A model generated the notes under the pieces. That model had not been told where the DNA came from. It saw nothing but the letters and a program-made list of their open reading frames with translations, and searched no databases. The translations under genes were made by a program, and so were the position numbers. DNA of 64,000 bases from Devosia sp. 2618 (GTDB lineage: Bacteria; Pseudomonadota; Alphaproteobacteria; Rhizobiales; Devosiaceae), in assembly GCF_040546815.1 (NCBI RefSeq), contig NZ_JBEPOO010000001.1, positions 3,658,001-3,722,000 on the forward strand, given 5' to 3'. Positions 32,647 through 41,505 of the stretch are shown here, one piece after another (the stretch's first letter is position 1; each line of letters begins with the position of its first letter).

Positions 32647-34472
32647 CCGACAATCGCAATGTGATCATCGCCATCGTACTCAGCATGGTCGTGCTGTTCG
32701 GCTGGCAGTTCTTCGTTGCCGGCCCACAGCTTGAGCGGGCACAGCAGCAGGCACAGATCGTCGCTGAACAGAAGGCCGCGAGCGACGCGGCCCTGGCCAC
32801 GCCGGCAACTCCTGGGCAGGCCGCTGCAACGCCAGCGCCAACCGGCACCGCGACCTATGCCACGCGCGATGAAGCCATTGCCGCCAACCCACGCGTTTCC
32901 ATCAACACCGATGATCTGGAAGGTTCGATCAACCTGACCGGCGCGCGGATCGACGATCTGCGTCTCAAGAGCTATCGCGAAACGGTTGATCCGGAATCGC
33001 CGATCATCACGCTGCTGACCCCATCGGGCGTGCCCAATGCCTATTTCGCTGAAGAAGGCTGGGTCCCGGTTGCTGGCGCAAATATCGTTGTGCCAAACGG
33101 CCAGACCGTCTGGGCTGTCGAAGGCGCCAACACCACGCTGACGGCTGCAACCCCTGTGACCCTGGTCTGGGACAATGGCGCGGGCCTGATCTTCCGCCGC
33201 ACCATTTCGGTTGATCAGTTCTATCTCTTTACCGTCAGCCAGACGATCGAGAACACCACGCAGGGCGATGTTGCGCTTTACCCTTACGCCCGCGTCATCC
33301 GCCACAATACGCCGCACGTCGCCAACTTCTTCATCCAACATGAAGGTCCGCATGGCGTTCTGGGCAGCAACAACCTGATCTCCAAGAAATATACCGACCT
33401 GCAGAATGACCGTCAGGTCACCTATGAAAACACTGCGGGCTGGCTTGGTTTCTCGGACAAGTACTGGGCAACGGCCGTGATGCCGCCAGCCGGGACGTCG
33501 CTCAATGCGCGTTTCAACTGGTCCAATGCCGGCGGTTACGACGACTACCAGACCAGCTATGTCGAAACGACGCCTGTCGTGATCGCCGCCGGCGCGACCG
33601 CCGTGCGCGAGAGCTATCTGTTTGCCGGCGCCAAGGAAGAATCGGTCATCGCTGCCTATCAGACCGAGTTCGGCTTTGACCGCTTCGACCTGCTGATCGA
33701 CTGGGGCTGGCTGTGGTTCATCACCAAGCCGATGTATTACCTGCTGTCGTTCCTCAATGGCATTATCGGCAATTTCGGTGTCGCCGTTCTGGCCGTGACC
33801 GTTATCGTCAAGGCGATCTTCTTCCCGCTGGCTAGCCGCTCGTACGCCTCGATGGCTGCGATGCGCCGCGTGCAGCCGGAAATGAAGTCAATCCAGGAAC
33901 GCTTCAAGGACGATCGTCCTGCCCAGCAGCAGGCGATGATGGAGCTCTACAAGAAAGAGAAGATCAACCCGCTCTCCGGATGCTGGCCGATCCTCATTCA
34001 GATCCCCGTGTTCTTCGCGCTCTATACCGTTATCTTTATCAGCCTCGACATGCGCCATGCGCCGTTCTTTGGCTGGATTCAGGATCTGGCGGCGCCAGAT
34101 CCAACCAATATCTTCACGCTGTTCGGCCTGATCCCATGGGATCCGACCGTGGTGCCGCTGCTGGGCAGCTTCCTGCACCTCGGCATCTGGCCGGTCATCA
34201 TGGGCATCACCATGTGGGTCCAGATGAAGCTGAACCCACCGCCACCAGATCCAACCCAAGCGATGATCTTCAACTGGATGCCCGTCATCTTCACCTTCAT
34301 GCTGGGTGCATTCCCAGCGGGTCTTGTGATCTACTGGGCTTGGAACAACACCCTCTCGGTGACCCAGCAGTGGTTCATCATGAAGCGCCACGGCGCAGAG
34401 GTGAACCTGCTCGGCAATATCCTGGACAGCTTCAAGAAGAAGCCCAAGCCAGCTGAAACCACCAAGTCCTGA
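32643..34472 (+). CDS. yidC: Membrane protein insertase YidC
   Basis: This 609-residue protein has an N-terminal membrane helix at about residues 6-26, a large periplasmic domain (about 60-350), and a five-helix insertase core. The core includes VLAVTVIVKAIFFPL, the cytoplasmic QPEMKSIQERFKDD loop, and the G-C-W-P-I-L-I-Q-I-P-V-F-F-A-L-Y helix. It inserts proteins into the inner membrane alone or with SecYEG. It is the last gene of the rpmH-rnpA-yidC operon and is followed by a clear terminator hairpin. Confidence 0.97.
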   Translation: MTDNRNVIIAIVLSMVVLFGWQFFVAGPQLERAQQQAQIVAEQKAASDAALATPATPGQAAATPAPTGTATYATRDEAIAANPRVSINTDDLEGSINLTGARIDDLRLKSYRETVDPESPIITLLTPSGVPNAYFAEEGWVPVAGANIVVPNGQTVWAVEGANTTLTAATPVTLVWDNGAGLIFRRTISVDQFYLFTVSQTIENTTQGDVALYPYARVIRHNTPHVANFFIQHEGPHGVLGSNNLISKKYTDLQNDRQVTYENTAGWLGFSDKYWATAVMPPAGTSLNARFNWSNAGGYDDYQTSYVETTPVVIAAGATAVRESYLFAGAKEESVIAAYQTEFGFDRFDLLIDWGWLWFITKPMYYLLSFLNGIIGNFGVAVLAVTVIVKAIFFPLASRSYASMAAMRRVQPEMKSIQERFKDDRPAQQQAMMELYKKEKINPLSGCWPILIQIPVFFALYTVIFISLDMRHAPFFGWIQDLAAPDPTNIFTLFGLIPWDPTVVPLLGSFLHLGIWPVIMGITMWVQMKLNPPPPDPTQAMIFNWMPVIFTFMLGAFPAGLVIYWAWNNTLSVTQQWFIMKRHGAEVNLLGNILDSFKKKPKPAETTKS

Positions 34473-34499
34473 TCGCCAAAAAGCACAGGAACTGTTATT

Positions 34500-34530
34500 G
34501 CCCGCCGGACCACTCCGGCGGGCTTATCGT
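34500..34530 (+). terminator. Intrinsic terminator after yidC
   Basis: GCCCGCCGGA (34500-34509) pairs perfectly with TCCGGCGGGC (34514-34523) around a 4-base loop. TTATCGTTT follows. Confidence 0.75.
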
Positions 34531-34546
34531 TTGAAGGCAGACCATC

Positions 34547-35191
34547 ATGAGCGACATTGATTATTCGCCCGACATCATCGAACGCGGCCGGCTGCTGTTT
34601 GCGCGCCAGTTCCTGTTCGTCAAAGGCTGCGTGCGCATTGCCGACCTGCCGCCCATGGACCGGGTCGAGATCGCCTTTGCCGGGCGCTCCAATGTCGGCA
34701 AGTCGAGCCTGATCAATGCGCTGGTCGGGATGTCGGGCCTAGCCCGTACGTCCAACACGCCGGGCCGCACGCAGGAGCTCAATATCTTTGAGAGCCAGAG
34801 CGAAAGCCTGCGCATCGTCGACATGCCCGGCTATGGCTATGCCAAGGCGCCAGAAGACAAGGTGCGGCAGTGGACCAAGCTGATCCATCAATACCTGACC
34901 GGCCGCGCCACGCTGCGCCGTGTCTATGTGCTGGTCGATGGCCGCCATGGCCCCAAGGACAATGACCTGACCGTGATGAACGAGCTGGATCGTTCTGCGG
35001 TGAGCTATCAGATCGTTCTGACCAAGGCCGACAAGCCCGGCAAGGAAGAGCTGGACAAGGTGATCGCTGCTACCAAAGCCGCGATCCTCAAGCGCCCTGC
35101 CGCCCATCCGCACGTGATCCTGACCTCGTCGGTCAAGGATGTTGGGCTCAAGGAATTGCGCACTGAAATTGCGATGCTGCTGGAAAGCTAA
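34547..35191 (+). CDS. engB: Ribosome biogenesis GTPase EngB/YsxC
   Basis: This 214-residue protein has G1 [15 protein letters not shown]2 region [12 protein letters not shown]3 [10 protein letters not shown] and G4 TKADK, typical of the EngB (YihA/YsxC) family. These small GTPases act late in large ribosomal subunit assembly. The gene follows the yidC terminator by about 20 bases and so has its own promoter or depends on readthrough. yidC-engB adjacency is common in alphaproteobacteria. An intergenic palindromic repeat follows. Confidence 0.95.
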   Translation: MSDIDYSPDIIERGRLLFARQFLFVKGCVRIADLPPMDRVEIAFAGRSNVGKSSLINALVGMSGLARTSNTPGRTQELNIFESQSESLRIVDMPGYGYAKAPEDKVRQWTKLIHQYLTGRATLRRVYVLVDGRHGPKDNDLTVMNELDRSAVSYQIVLTKADKPGKEELDKVIAATKAAILKRPAAHPHVILTSSVKDVGLKELRTEIAMLLES

Positions 35192-35200
35192 CCGCCACGA

Positions 35201-35286
35201 CCTCGTGGTTCGACAGGCTCACCATGAGGTCTACTGTTAAGGCGCCACTCCAGTAGAGCTCATCCTGAGCTTGTCGAAGGACGAGG
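35201..35286. repeat. 86-base imperfect palindromic intergenic repeat
   Basis: The left arm starts CCTCGTGGTTCGACAGG and the right arm ends TTGTCGAAGGACGAGG. CTACTG/CAGTAG closes the inner part. It shares CCTCGTGGTTCGA and CACCATGAGG with the 47695-47826 repeat, so both belong to one dispersed family. Confidence 0.7.
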
Positions 35287-35300
35287 GCTTGGCACTGGCG

Positions 35301-35696
35301 TTACCGCGTCGTGCAGGCGACCCAGCGGCGGAGGATGTCGGGCAGGGATTTGGACTTAGCCGCAAAATCCTCGGCATCCTTGAACGTCACCACACCTCGA
35401 TCCGGCGCGGCCCAGGACAAAATCTTGTCGGGGTCTTCGAAGCGGAAGAAATCGTCGGCACCGGCCTTGGCGCCCCGATGGAGGATCAGCTGAACGCGAT
35501 CGCCGGGGCTGAGCCGCATGGTGATGCGGTCGTCGGCGCCCAAGCCATAGCTTGGCGCGTTCCACTTGATGCGTTCGCTCAGACCGGGCACGGCATCAAG
35601 GATCAGATGATGAAGCGCGATCACCTCGGACTTGCGCGTGTGCTGCAGGCTATCGAAGTAAAGATCGAGGGTAGACCACTGTTCGGCGACGGCCAT
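35301..35696 (-). CDS. DUF1801 domain protein
   Basis: This protein has 131 residues from the ATG at 35696, which sits one base after the stop of the upstream amidotransferase gene (TGACATG). The pattern is ALHHLILDAVPGLSERIKWNAPSYG, then ITMRLSPGDRVQLILHRG. This matches the DUF1801 family, whose fold resembles iron chaperone frataxin-like or YdhG proteins. The biochemical role is unknown. The one-base spacing means the two genes are co-transcribed. Confidence 0.8.
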   Translation of the reverse strand: MAVAEQWSTLDLYFDSLQHTRKSEVIALHHLILDAVPGLSERIKWNAPSYGLGADDRITMRLSPGDRVQLILHRGAKAGADDFFRFEDPDKILSWAAPDRGVVTFKDAEDFAAKSKSLPDILRRWVACTTR

Positions 35697-35697
35697 G

Positions 35698-36405
35698 TCA
35701 GCGCCCTTTGAAGAACTGCCCGATATAGCCCGCAACTTCACCGCTGTCGCTGCGCTTGGCAACTGAGGCAATTGCCGTATCCACCACTTCGTCAGGGGCT
35801 TTGCCGCGCCGCAACTCGGCCAGCGCTATGGCATAGTCGTCGTCAAATTCAGGGTGTGGCTGAAAACTGATGGCCGCGCCATTGTGATAGACAAGCCCGG
35901 CATTGGGGGTGAAGTCAGAGGCCATGAACACCTCGGCCTCTTTGGGCGGGGTGATCACCTGATCCTGATGCGAGCAGGCGACGGCCAGCGACTGCGGCGC
36001 GGTGCGCATGAAATCGGGACGGGATTTGACGCGATAGGTGTGCCGACCAAGGCCCCAGCCCTTTTCCGACAGCCGCACATCGCCACCCAAAGCGTCGGCC
36101 ATGATCTGGTGGCCAAAGCAGACGCCCAGCATCGGCGTGCGACGGCCATAGGCTTCGCGGATGAAGGCGCGCAGGGGATTGAGCCACGGCAGATCGTCAT
36201 AGACGCCTGCCGCAGAACCGGTGATGACGATGCCATCGAGCGAAGCGGGATCCGGGAACGGCGCCCCGTCGGACACAGCCACCATGTCGTAGGTAAAGCC
36301 CTGCCCCGTTGCATCAAACATGGTTTCAAACATGCGCCGGTACGGGCCAAATTGGTCGCGCAACGATGCCGGTACATCCCCGGTCTGGATGATGGTCAGT
36401 TTCAC
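35698..36405 (-). CDS. Class I glutamine amidotransferase-like protein (GuaA N-domain-like)
   Basis: The start is set at the GTG at 36405 (V/M-K-L-T-I-I-Q-T-G), because the 17 upstream residues look untranslated. The product has 235 residues. The nucleophile Cys is in MLGVCFGHQIMADALGG, and the catalytic His and Glu are in FQPHPEFDDD. This is a stand-alone GATase1 domain similar to the amidotransferase half of GMP synthase. Such proteins act on unknown amide substrates, for example gamma-glutamyl compounds. It precedes a DUF1801 gene in the same operon. Confidence 0.82.
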   Translation of the reverse strand: MKLTIIQTGDVPASLRDQFGPYRRMFETMFDATGQGFTYDMVAVSDGAPFPDPASLDGIVITGSAAGVYDDLPWLNPLRAFIREAYGRRTPMLGVCFGHQIMADALGGDVRLSEKGWGLGRHTYRVKSRPDFMRTAPQSLAVACSHQDQVITPPKEAEVFMASDFTPNAGLVYHNGAAISFQPHPEFDDDYAIALAELRRGKAPDEVVDTAIASVAKRSDSGEVAGYIGQFFKGR

Positions 36406-36499
36406 AGGCGCTCTCCGCTTCTGCACCGGGCCAGCCTGCGCGCTGGACGGGCGCATATCAACGACCCAGGATATGGGAACGGTCTATCCCAGACAGGGG

Positions 36500-36745
36500 C
36501 TAGTTGTGAACGGTGAGTTTGATGGCTTTTTCCACGCCGTGCTCGGTGACATTCACCCAGCGGGAAAACGGCGCCTCATTGGTACTGGCGGCGATCATTT
36601 CATCGACATAGATACCGCGTCCGGCAAGCCCTCGACGCGCTGCCGCCGGCAGCAACCCGGACATGACACGAACCAGACCGACGGGAACGGAAAACCCCGT
36701 CTCGCGCTTGCCCTCTACATATTTATCAACACTGACCATCATCAT
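36500..36745 (-). CDS. Small hypothetical protein
   Basis: This protein has 81 residues from the ATG at 36745 (the longer frame to 36820 is less likely). It contains GFSVPVGLVRVMSGLLPAAA and a C-terminal VTEHGVEKAIKLTVHN. There is no signal peptide, and one weak hydrophobic stretch is seen. It lies between the amidotransferase and msrB on the same strand. I do not recognise a family, and the gene is only moderately supported. Confidence 0.45.
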   Translation of the reverse strand: MMMVSVDKYVEGKRETGFSVPVGLVRVMSGLLPAAARRGLAGRGIYVDEMIAASTNEAPFSRWVNVTEHGVEKAIKLTVHN

Positions 36746-36821
36746 GGCAAAGCCCCCAGAGCATATGTTCCGGGCACATTTAGGCAGCGCGCGTGACAGC
36801 CGCAAGGCGGCCTGACTCAAA

Positions 36822-37316
36822 TCAGGCCGCGACGAATTTCAGCGCGACGCCATTGATGCAGTAGCGCAGGCCGGTCGGCTTGGGACCGTCGTCGAAAACG
36901 TGGCCCTGGTGGCCGCCGCAATTGGAGCAGTGGACTTCGGTACGGGTCATGAAGAGGCTGTTGTCGACCGTGGTGCCGAGCGAGCCTTCGATGAAGGTGT
37001 AAAAGCTCGGCCAGCCGGTGCCGCTGTCGAATTTGGTATCGGAGGCAAACAGGGCCTGGTCACAGCCTGCGCAATGGAAGGTGCCGGAGGCATGTTCGTC
37101 ATTGAGCGGCGAGGTGTAGGGCACTTCCGTGCCTTCGTGGCGCAGCACGTCATAGGCAGCCGGATCGAGCTTGGCCTTCCACTCGGCGTCGGTCAGCTTG
37201 AACGGGAAGTCGCCTTCGGCGGCGACTGTCTGGCCCATGGGGCGCAAGAAGGCGAAGGCGCTGAGCGCGGCGACGGCGGTGCCACCGAGAAGCAGATTGC
37301 GACGGCTGATAACCAT
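36822..37316 (-). CDS. msrB: Tat-exported peptide methionine-R-sulfoxide reductase MsrB
   Basis: This protein has 164 residues from the start that creates the twin-arginine signal ([15 protein letters not shown]). The MsrB core includes CAGCDQALF and [16 protein letters not shown], giving the two zinc CxxC pairs. The catalytic Cys lies in [13 protein letters not shown], where Ser usually follows Asn, so Gly is a small change. It reduces the R form of methionine sulfoxide in proteins. The Tat signal indicates periplasmic repair of oxidised envelope proteins, unlike the cytosolic E. coli enzyme. Confidence 0.9.
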   Translation of the reverse strand: MVISRRNLLLGGTAVAALSAFAFLRPMGQTVAAEGDFPFKLTDAEWKAKLDPAAYDVLRHEGTEVPYTSPLNDEHASGTFHCAGCDQALFASDTKFDSGTGWPSFYTFIEGSLGTTVDNSLFMTRTEVHCSNCGGHQGHVFDDGPKPTGLRYCINGVALKFVAA

Positions 37317-37470
37317 TCCTCTTGGCCTTTCAAAAGTTGCCCCGCGCCCCCGCTCCGCGGGAGGTACACGGGCGGTCGCGCGGGGCCTGTATGACGTGCA
37401 CTCTATATGCTTGGGCAAGGCGGTGACACGTCAAGTTATGGTGAGGGACTCAGGGGGCTGCCTCCCTCGT

Positions 37471-37492
37471 GGCCCCCGGTGAACCGGGGGCC
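37471..37492. terminator. Hairpin after the fasciclin gene
   Basis: GGCCCCCGG and CCGGGGGCC form a perfect 9-base stem with loop TGAA, just beyond the fasciclin stop. No T-tract follows on the minus strand, so termination activity is uncertain. Confidence 0.5.
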
Positions 37493-37499
37493 GGCAGAA

Positions 37500-38060
37500 T
37501 TACATCTTTGGGGTCAGAACCTTGTCGATGACGTGGATCACGCCGTTCGACTGGATGACGTCAGCGATGGTGACATTGGCCACGGTGCCGTTTTCGTCGG
37601 TCACGGTGACCTTGCCGTCCTTAGCTTCAAGCGTCAGCTTGCAACCGCCAACCGTGTCAACGACGTGCTTGCCGCCATCGGCGTCAACCATCGACACGAT
37701 ATCGGTCGAGAGGGCCTTGGCCGCGATCACGTGACAGGTCAGGATCTTGGTCAGCATGTCCTTGTTTTCTGGCTTCAGCAGATTGTCGACCGTGCCAGCT
37801 GGCAGGGCGGCAAAGGCTTCATTGGTTGGGGCCAGAACGGTGAATGGGCCAGGGCCCGACAGGGTATCGACAAGACCGGCAGCCTTGACGGCAGCGACCA
37901 GCGTGGTGTGGTCGGCAGAGTTGACTGCATTTTCAACGATGTTCTTGTCGGCGAACATGGCGGCGCCGCCAACCATTGGATTTTCCTGGGCGAAAGCACC
38001 ACCGATCGAGGCGACGGAGATCATTGCGGCGACGGACAGAGCACGGAGAGAGAGGTTCAT
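37500..38060 (-). CDS. Secreted fasciclin (FAS1) domain protein
   Basis: This 186-residue protein has a signal peptide cleaved after about residue 24 (IGGAFA-QE). One FAS1 domain follows, with DHTTLVAAVKAAGLVDTL, the H1 motif FTVLAPTNEAF and the H2 region GVIHVIDKVL. FAS1 proteins are extracellular or periplasmic adhesion-like proteins. In many bacteria they are regulated by a SigK-type ECF sigma factor, and such a sigma/anti-sigma pair lies directly upstream here on the same strand. Regulation by it is inferred. Confidence 0.9.
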   Translation of the reverse strand: MNLSLRALSVAAMISVASIGGAFAQENPMVGGAAMFADKNIVENAVNSADHTTLVAAVKAAGLVDTLSGPGPFTVLAPTNEAFAALPAGTVDNLLKPENKDMLTKILTCHVIAAKALSTDIVSMVDADGGKHVVDTVGGCKLTLEAKDGKVTVTDENGTVANVTIADVIQSNGVIHVIDKVLTPKM

Positions 38061-38303
38061 TTGTTCGTTCCTTCCTGTATTTCGTTCCCATTGTTCGGCT
38101 GGGACATGCGAAGGAACGGGACCTTTTTTGGTAAAGTTTCAGGTGATGTCAAAAATAACGGATTTTATTCCGATATATTTTCAGAACACGCAAAAATCGT
38201 ATCGGAACAATTATTTATGCAGAATTGCCGCCGACCTTGGAAGGTCGACGGCATAACTTTGCATTTTTAGATAAATTCTTGCGATTACAGTGATCTAACG
38301 CCG
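38061..38303. other. AT-rich gap upstream of the fasciclin gene with one hairpin
   Basis: This 243-base region is the likely promoter zone of the fasciclin gene. GCCGCCGACCTT (38227-38238) and AAGGTCGACGGC (38241-38252) form an 11-of-12 inverted repeat with a GG loop near the anti-sigma end. No T-tract follows. No ORF or RNA gene is seen. Confidence 0.5.
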
Positions 38304-39023
38304 TCAGATCTCCGTAACGGCACCCTTGGCGACGATTGGGCCATGCGGCGTGCCATCGGGCGAACCGCCAGCCTGTTCGAGCGTAATGGCCAGAACCGAG
38401 CCCTCACCCCAGCCTGCCATCACCTCAGGCGAAATTTTGACTTCGCTGCGCTGATTGACCGGAATGACGCCCATCGAGACAGGCGCATTGTCACCCTGGA
38501 TGGCCCAAAGTTCGAAGTCCTTCTGCGGCACTGCTTCGCCCGACAGAGCGGTCAGGCGGACATTGCCAGCGCCATCATAGAGTGCGACGAATTTGACGTT
38601 GCTGCCCTGTTCTTCGAGCGCGGCCACCAGCTGGGTGGTGAGCGCACCGACATCGGGCGCGGGCTGCATGACGTTAAAGCCCACGGCAGCGATCGCCACC
38701 GCCAGCGCACCGGCGGCAATGCCGCGCCACACCATCAGGCTCTCCCAGAACGAGGTCGTCGTCCGCGACTTCAGCACATCGCCAAAGGCGCGCGCCTCGA
38801 TGGCCGCATAGAGATGGCCGGGAACCGGGGTTTCTTCAAATTCAGCATTGAGGGCCGCAAAGCGCGACACCCAGAAATCGCGTTCAGCACGCAAGGCCTG
38901 ATCGTCCTCAACCAGGCGACCGATGCGTTCGTGTTCGTTGACCGAAAGCAGTCCGAGGACATACTCGGCCACGAGGGCGTTGCGCCCTTCAAAGTCTTCG
39001 CCGATGTCATCGATCGTGCTCAT
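38304..39023 (-). CDS. Anti-sigma factor, RskA-like
   Basis: This protein has 239 residues from the ATG at 39023, overlapping the sigma factor stop (ATGA). A GTG at 39035 is an alternative. The N-terminal ZAS-like domain contains LVAEYVLGLLSVNEHERI. One membrane segment lies at about residues 100-120 (residues W-R-G-I-A-A-G-A-L-A-V-A-I-A-A-V-G-F). A C-terminal periplasmic domain has FELWAIQGDNAPVSMGVI, typical of the RskA family. It should hold the co-transcribed ECF sigma factor at the membrane until a signal leads to its degradation. Confidence 0.9.
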   Translation of the reverse strand: MSTIDDIGEDFEGRNALVAEYVLGLLSVNEHERIGRLVEDDQALRAERDFWVSRFAALNAEFEETPVPGHLYAAIEARAFGDVLKSRTTTSFWESLMVWRGIAAGALAVAIAAVGFNVMQPAPDVGALTTQLVAALEEQGSNVKFVALYDGAGNVRLTALSGEAVPQKDFELWAIQGDNAPVSMGVIPVNQRSEVKISPEVMAGWGEGSVLAITLEQAGGSPDGTPHGPIVAKGAVTEI

Positions 39024-39577
39024 GCGGTCAGACACTCTTTCAGCTTGATGAGGCTCCGGCGTAGCCAGGTCCGCATCGTATTGAGGGGCACGGCATAGCG
39101 GCTCGCCAGTTCCTCGTAGCTATAGCCATCGAGGTAGGCACCGCGCACCGCGTCGGCACGATCGGGTTCGAGCGTGCCGAGACATTTCTCGATCTGGCCT
39201 TTTTCCTCGCTATCCTGGGCAGCCCGCTCCGGGGAGGGGCCAGCATCGGGAATTTCGAGCGCCACATCGATATCGTCGGAAACCGGACGACGGGCCCTCA
39301 GGATGTCGAGTGAGTGATTGCGCGCCACGGCGACCAGCCAGCTAATCGGGCTGGTATTGCCTGCCACATATCGATCTGAACGCTGCCAGATCTTCACATA
39401 GACTTCCTGAATGGCCTCTTCGGCCTCCGAACGATCTCTCAAGATACGCAAGGTCACGCCAAAGAGTTTCGCGCTGGTGCGTTCGTAGAGCGTTCGGAAT
39501 GCGGCGCGGTCACGAAGCGCACATCGCGAGATCAGATCGGCGATCTCCTGTGACGGTGTCGTCTGTGTGGTGGACAT
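39020..39577 (-). CDS. ECF RNA polymerase sigma factor, SigK-like
   Basis: This 185-residue protein has region 2 with FRTLYERTSAKLFGVTLRIL and EAEEAIQEVYVKIWQR, and region 4 with RGAYLDGYSYEELASRYAV and TMRTWLRRSL. There is no region 1.1 or 3, as expected for ECF sigma factors. It is co-translated with the anti-sigma gene. The pair with a nearby fasciclin gene points to an envelope or oxidative stress regulon, and MsrB downstream fits that idea. The target promoter motif cannot be derived from one window. Confidence 0.92.
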   Translation of the reverse strand: MSTTQTTPSQEIADLISRCALRDRAAFRTLYERTSAKLFGVTLRILRDRSEAEEAIQEVYVKIWQRSDRYVAGNTSPISWLVAVARNHSLDILRARRPVSDDIDVALEIPDAGPSPERAAQDSEEKGQIEKCLGTLEPDRADAVRGAYLDGYSYEELASRYAVPLNTMRTWLRRSLIKLKECLTA

Positions 39578-39767
39578 AAAACTAGCGCGCCTCCCCCCGG
39601 ATGCCGCACCCTCGCCTCAGTTGGTGCGATCGCGACGATCACACAACGCAACACAATAGGAAATGGATCAATGCGCAATTGCCGCAGAAGCGTCTTTTCC
39701 TTTCCGCATTGATGCTCTAGACCCGTTTCGGTCTTTCTACCTGCTTGCCAACAGAATGGGTCCGTCC

Positions 39768-40670
39768 ATGACTGATCAGACTTCTTCGACCGACCGGTTC
39801 AGCCACGACGCAGGGATTCTTGCGCAGGCGCTCCCCTATATGCAGCGCTACGAGGGCAAGACCGTCGTGGTGAAATATGGCGGCCATGCCATGGGCGACG
39901 CCCAGCTTGGCCAGGCCTTTGCACGCGATATCGCGCTGCTCAAGCAATCCAAGGTCAATCCGATCGTGGTGCATGGCGGCGGGCCGCAGATTGCGTCCAT
40001 GCTGGCCAAGCTTGGCATCGAATCCAAGTTCGAGGGCGGCCTGCGGGTCACCGATGCGCGGACCATGGAAGTGGTCGAGATGGTCCTGGCCGGCTCGATC
40101 AACAAGGAAATCGTGGCGCTGATCAATGCCGAAGGCGAATGGGCCATTGGCCTGTGCGGCAAGGACGGCAACATGGTTTTTGCCCAAAAGGCCGTGAAAA
40201 CCGTCAAGGACCCGACCTCCAATATCGAAAAAGTGCTCGATCTGGGTTTTGTCGGCGAACCGGTCGAAGTCGACCGCACGCTGCTCGACTTGCTGGCGCG
40301 TTCAGAAATGATTCCGGTGATCGCTCCGGTCGCGCCGGGCCGCGACGGCAATACCTACAACATCAACGCCGACACCTTTGCTGGCGCGATTGCCGGCTCG
40401 CTCGGCGCCAAGCGCCTGCTGTTTTTGACCGACGTCCCCGGTGTGCTGGACCGTAACGGCAAGCTCATCCCAGAGCTCAGCGTGCGCGAAGCCAAGGAGC
40501 TGATCGCGGATGGCACGATTTCGGGCGGTATGATTCCCAAGGTTGAAACTTGCCTTGAAGCGCTAGACAATGGCGTGGAGGGTGTCGTGATCCTCAACGG
40601 CAAGATGCCACACGTCGTGCTGGTGGAGCTTTTCACCGAGTTCGGCGCGGGTACGCTAATCGTTCGCTAA
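39768..40670 (+). CDS. argB: Acetylglutamate kinase
   Basis: This protein has 300 residues from the ATG at 39768 (39756 is an in-frame alternative, and the frame back to 39663 is too long for the family). It contains the amino acid kinase core [36 protein letters not shown] and [15 protein letters not shown]. It phosphorylates N-acetylglutamate in arginine synthesis. It stands alone, as argB often does in Hyphomicrobiales, where engB or yihA may be near. It is divergent from the sigma factor gene. Confidence 0.96.
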   Translation: MTDQTSSTDRFSHDAGILAQALPYMQRYEGKTVVVKYGGHAMGDAQLGQAFARDIALLKQSKVNPIVVHGGGPQIASMLAKLGIESKFEGGLRVTDARTMEVVEMVLAGSINKEIVALINAEGEWAIGLCGKDGNMVFAQKAVKTVKDPTSNIEKVLDLGFVGEPVEVDRTLLDLLARSEMIPVIAPVAPGRDGNTYNINADTFAGAIAGSLGAKRLLFLTDVPGVLDRNGKLIPELSVREAKELIADGTISGGMIPKVETCLEALDNGVEGVVILNGKMPHVVLVELFTEFGAGTLIVR

Positions 40671-40693
40671 CCAATTTGCCGCAACACCACGAT

Positions 40694-40723
40694 TTGACAC
40701 GGGTGTGGCCTATTGGGCATAGC
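40694..40723 (+). promoter_or_regulatory. Possible promoter of the outer membrane protein gene
   Basis: TTGACA (40694-40699) is a perfect -35. CATAGC, after 18 bases, is a weak -10. It is about 55 bases upstream of the start. Confidence 0.4.
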
Positions 40724-40777
40724 CCGATGCTAACAAGTCATGGCAAATTTTAGCCATTGTGATCCGAGGGATAGAGT

Positions 40778-41443
40778 ATGCGTACTGACATCAAATTGGC
40801 GGCCGTTGCACTTGCAGTGGGTTTTGCGGCTCCAGTGGCGTCGGCACAGGCCCAGCAGATCATCGCGCCAATGGTCAACAGCTCGTCCTACCAGGCCAAT
40901 TACTCCGCTTGGGATGGCTTCTATCTCGGCGCACAGGGCAGCCTGATTGGCATGAAGAGCCATGAAGCAAGCCCTGTCCTGCCCGGTCCTGAGCAGCTGC
41001 TCGGCGACATTGGCGGCAGCGCCGGCATTTTCGCGGGTTACCGCTATCAGCTCAACGACTGGTTCGTGCTAGGCGTCGATGCCGAACTGAACAATGTCGC
41101 GACCCAGTTTGAATTCAGCGGCAAGAACTATGGCGCCCTCAAGTGGGACGCTGCCGTTCGCGCCACGCTGGGCTATCCAGTTGCCAACAACGTGCTCGCT
41201 TACGCGACCGTTGGTTATTCCTGGGGCCGCTTCGACCTGTCGCCCGGCTACAAGTCGGACGACGCAGTGTTCACCGCCGGTGGCATCCAGCTGGGTCTGG
41301 GCGTCGATATGATGGTCACCGAAAACATCATGGCCCGCCTGAACGCGACCTGGACCCATTATGGCGTCAACGACGTCATCAATGGCGGCACCAGCGAGCC
41401 AAGCAATGCGGTTGTCCGCGCTGGTCTGGCCTGGAAGTTCTAA
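40778..41443 (+). CDS. Outer membrane beta-barrel protein, Omp25/OmpA-like
   Basis: This 221-residue protein has a signal peptide cleaved near ASAQA-QQ. The mature part begins YSAWDGFYLGAQGSLIG and continues with alternating strands such as GIFAGYRYQLNDWFVLGVDAEL and YATVGYSWGRF. It ends in A-G-L-A-W-K-F, with the terminal Phe typical of barrels assembled by BAM. This matches the eight-stranded Omp25/Omp31 group of Hyphomicrobiales. Its function is structural or porin-like. Confidence 0.88.
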   Translation: MRTDIKLAAVALAVGFAAPVASAQAQQIIAPMVNSSSYQANYSAWDGFYLGAQGSLIGMKSHEASPVLPGPEQLLGDIGGSAGIFAGYRYQLNDWFVLGVDAELNNVATQFEFSGKNYGALKWDAAVRATLGYPVANNVLAYATVGYSWGRFDLSPGYKSDDAVFTAGGIQLGLGVDMMVTENIMARLNATWTHYGVNDVINGGTSEPSNAVVRAGLAWKF

Positions 41444-41466
41444 AACTTCAAAAAATTCAGTGAATC

Positions 41467-41494
41467 AAAAAGGCCGCCCAATGGGCGGCCTTTT
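41467..41494. terminator. Bidirectional intrinsic terminator between the outer membrane gene and MFS gene
   Basis: AAAAGGCCGCCC and GGGCGGCCTTTT form a perfect stem with loop AAT, flanked by A and T tracts on both sides. It serves the two convergent genes. Confidence 0.92.
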
Positions 41495-41505
41495 CATTTG
41501 GTCGA

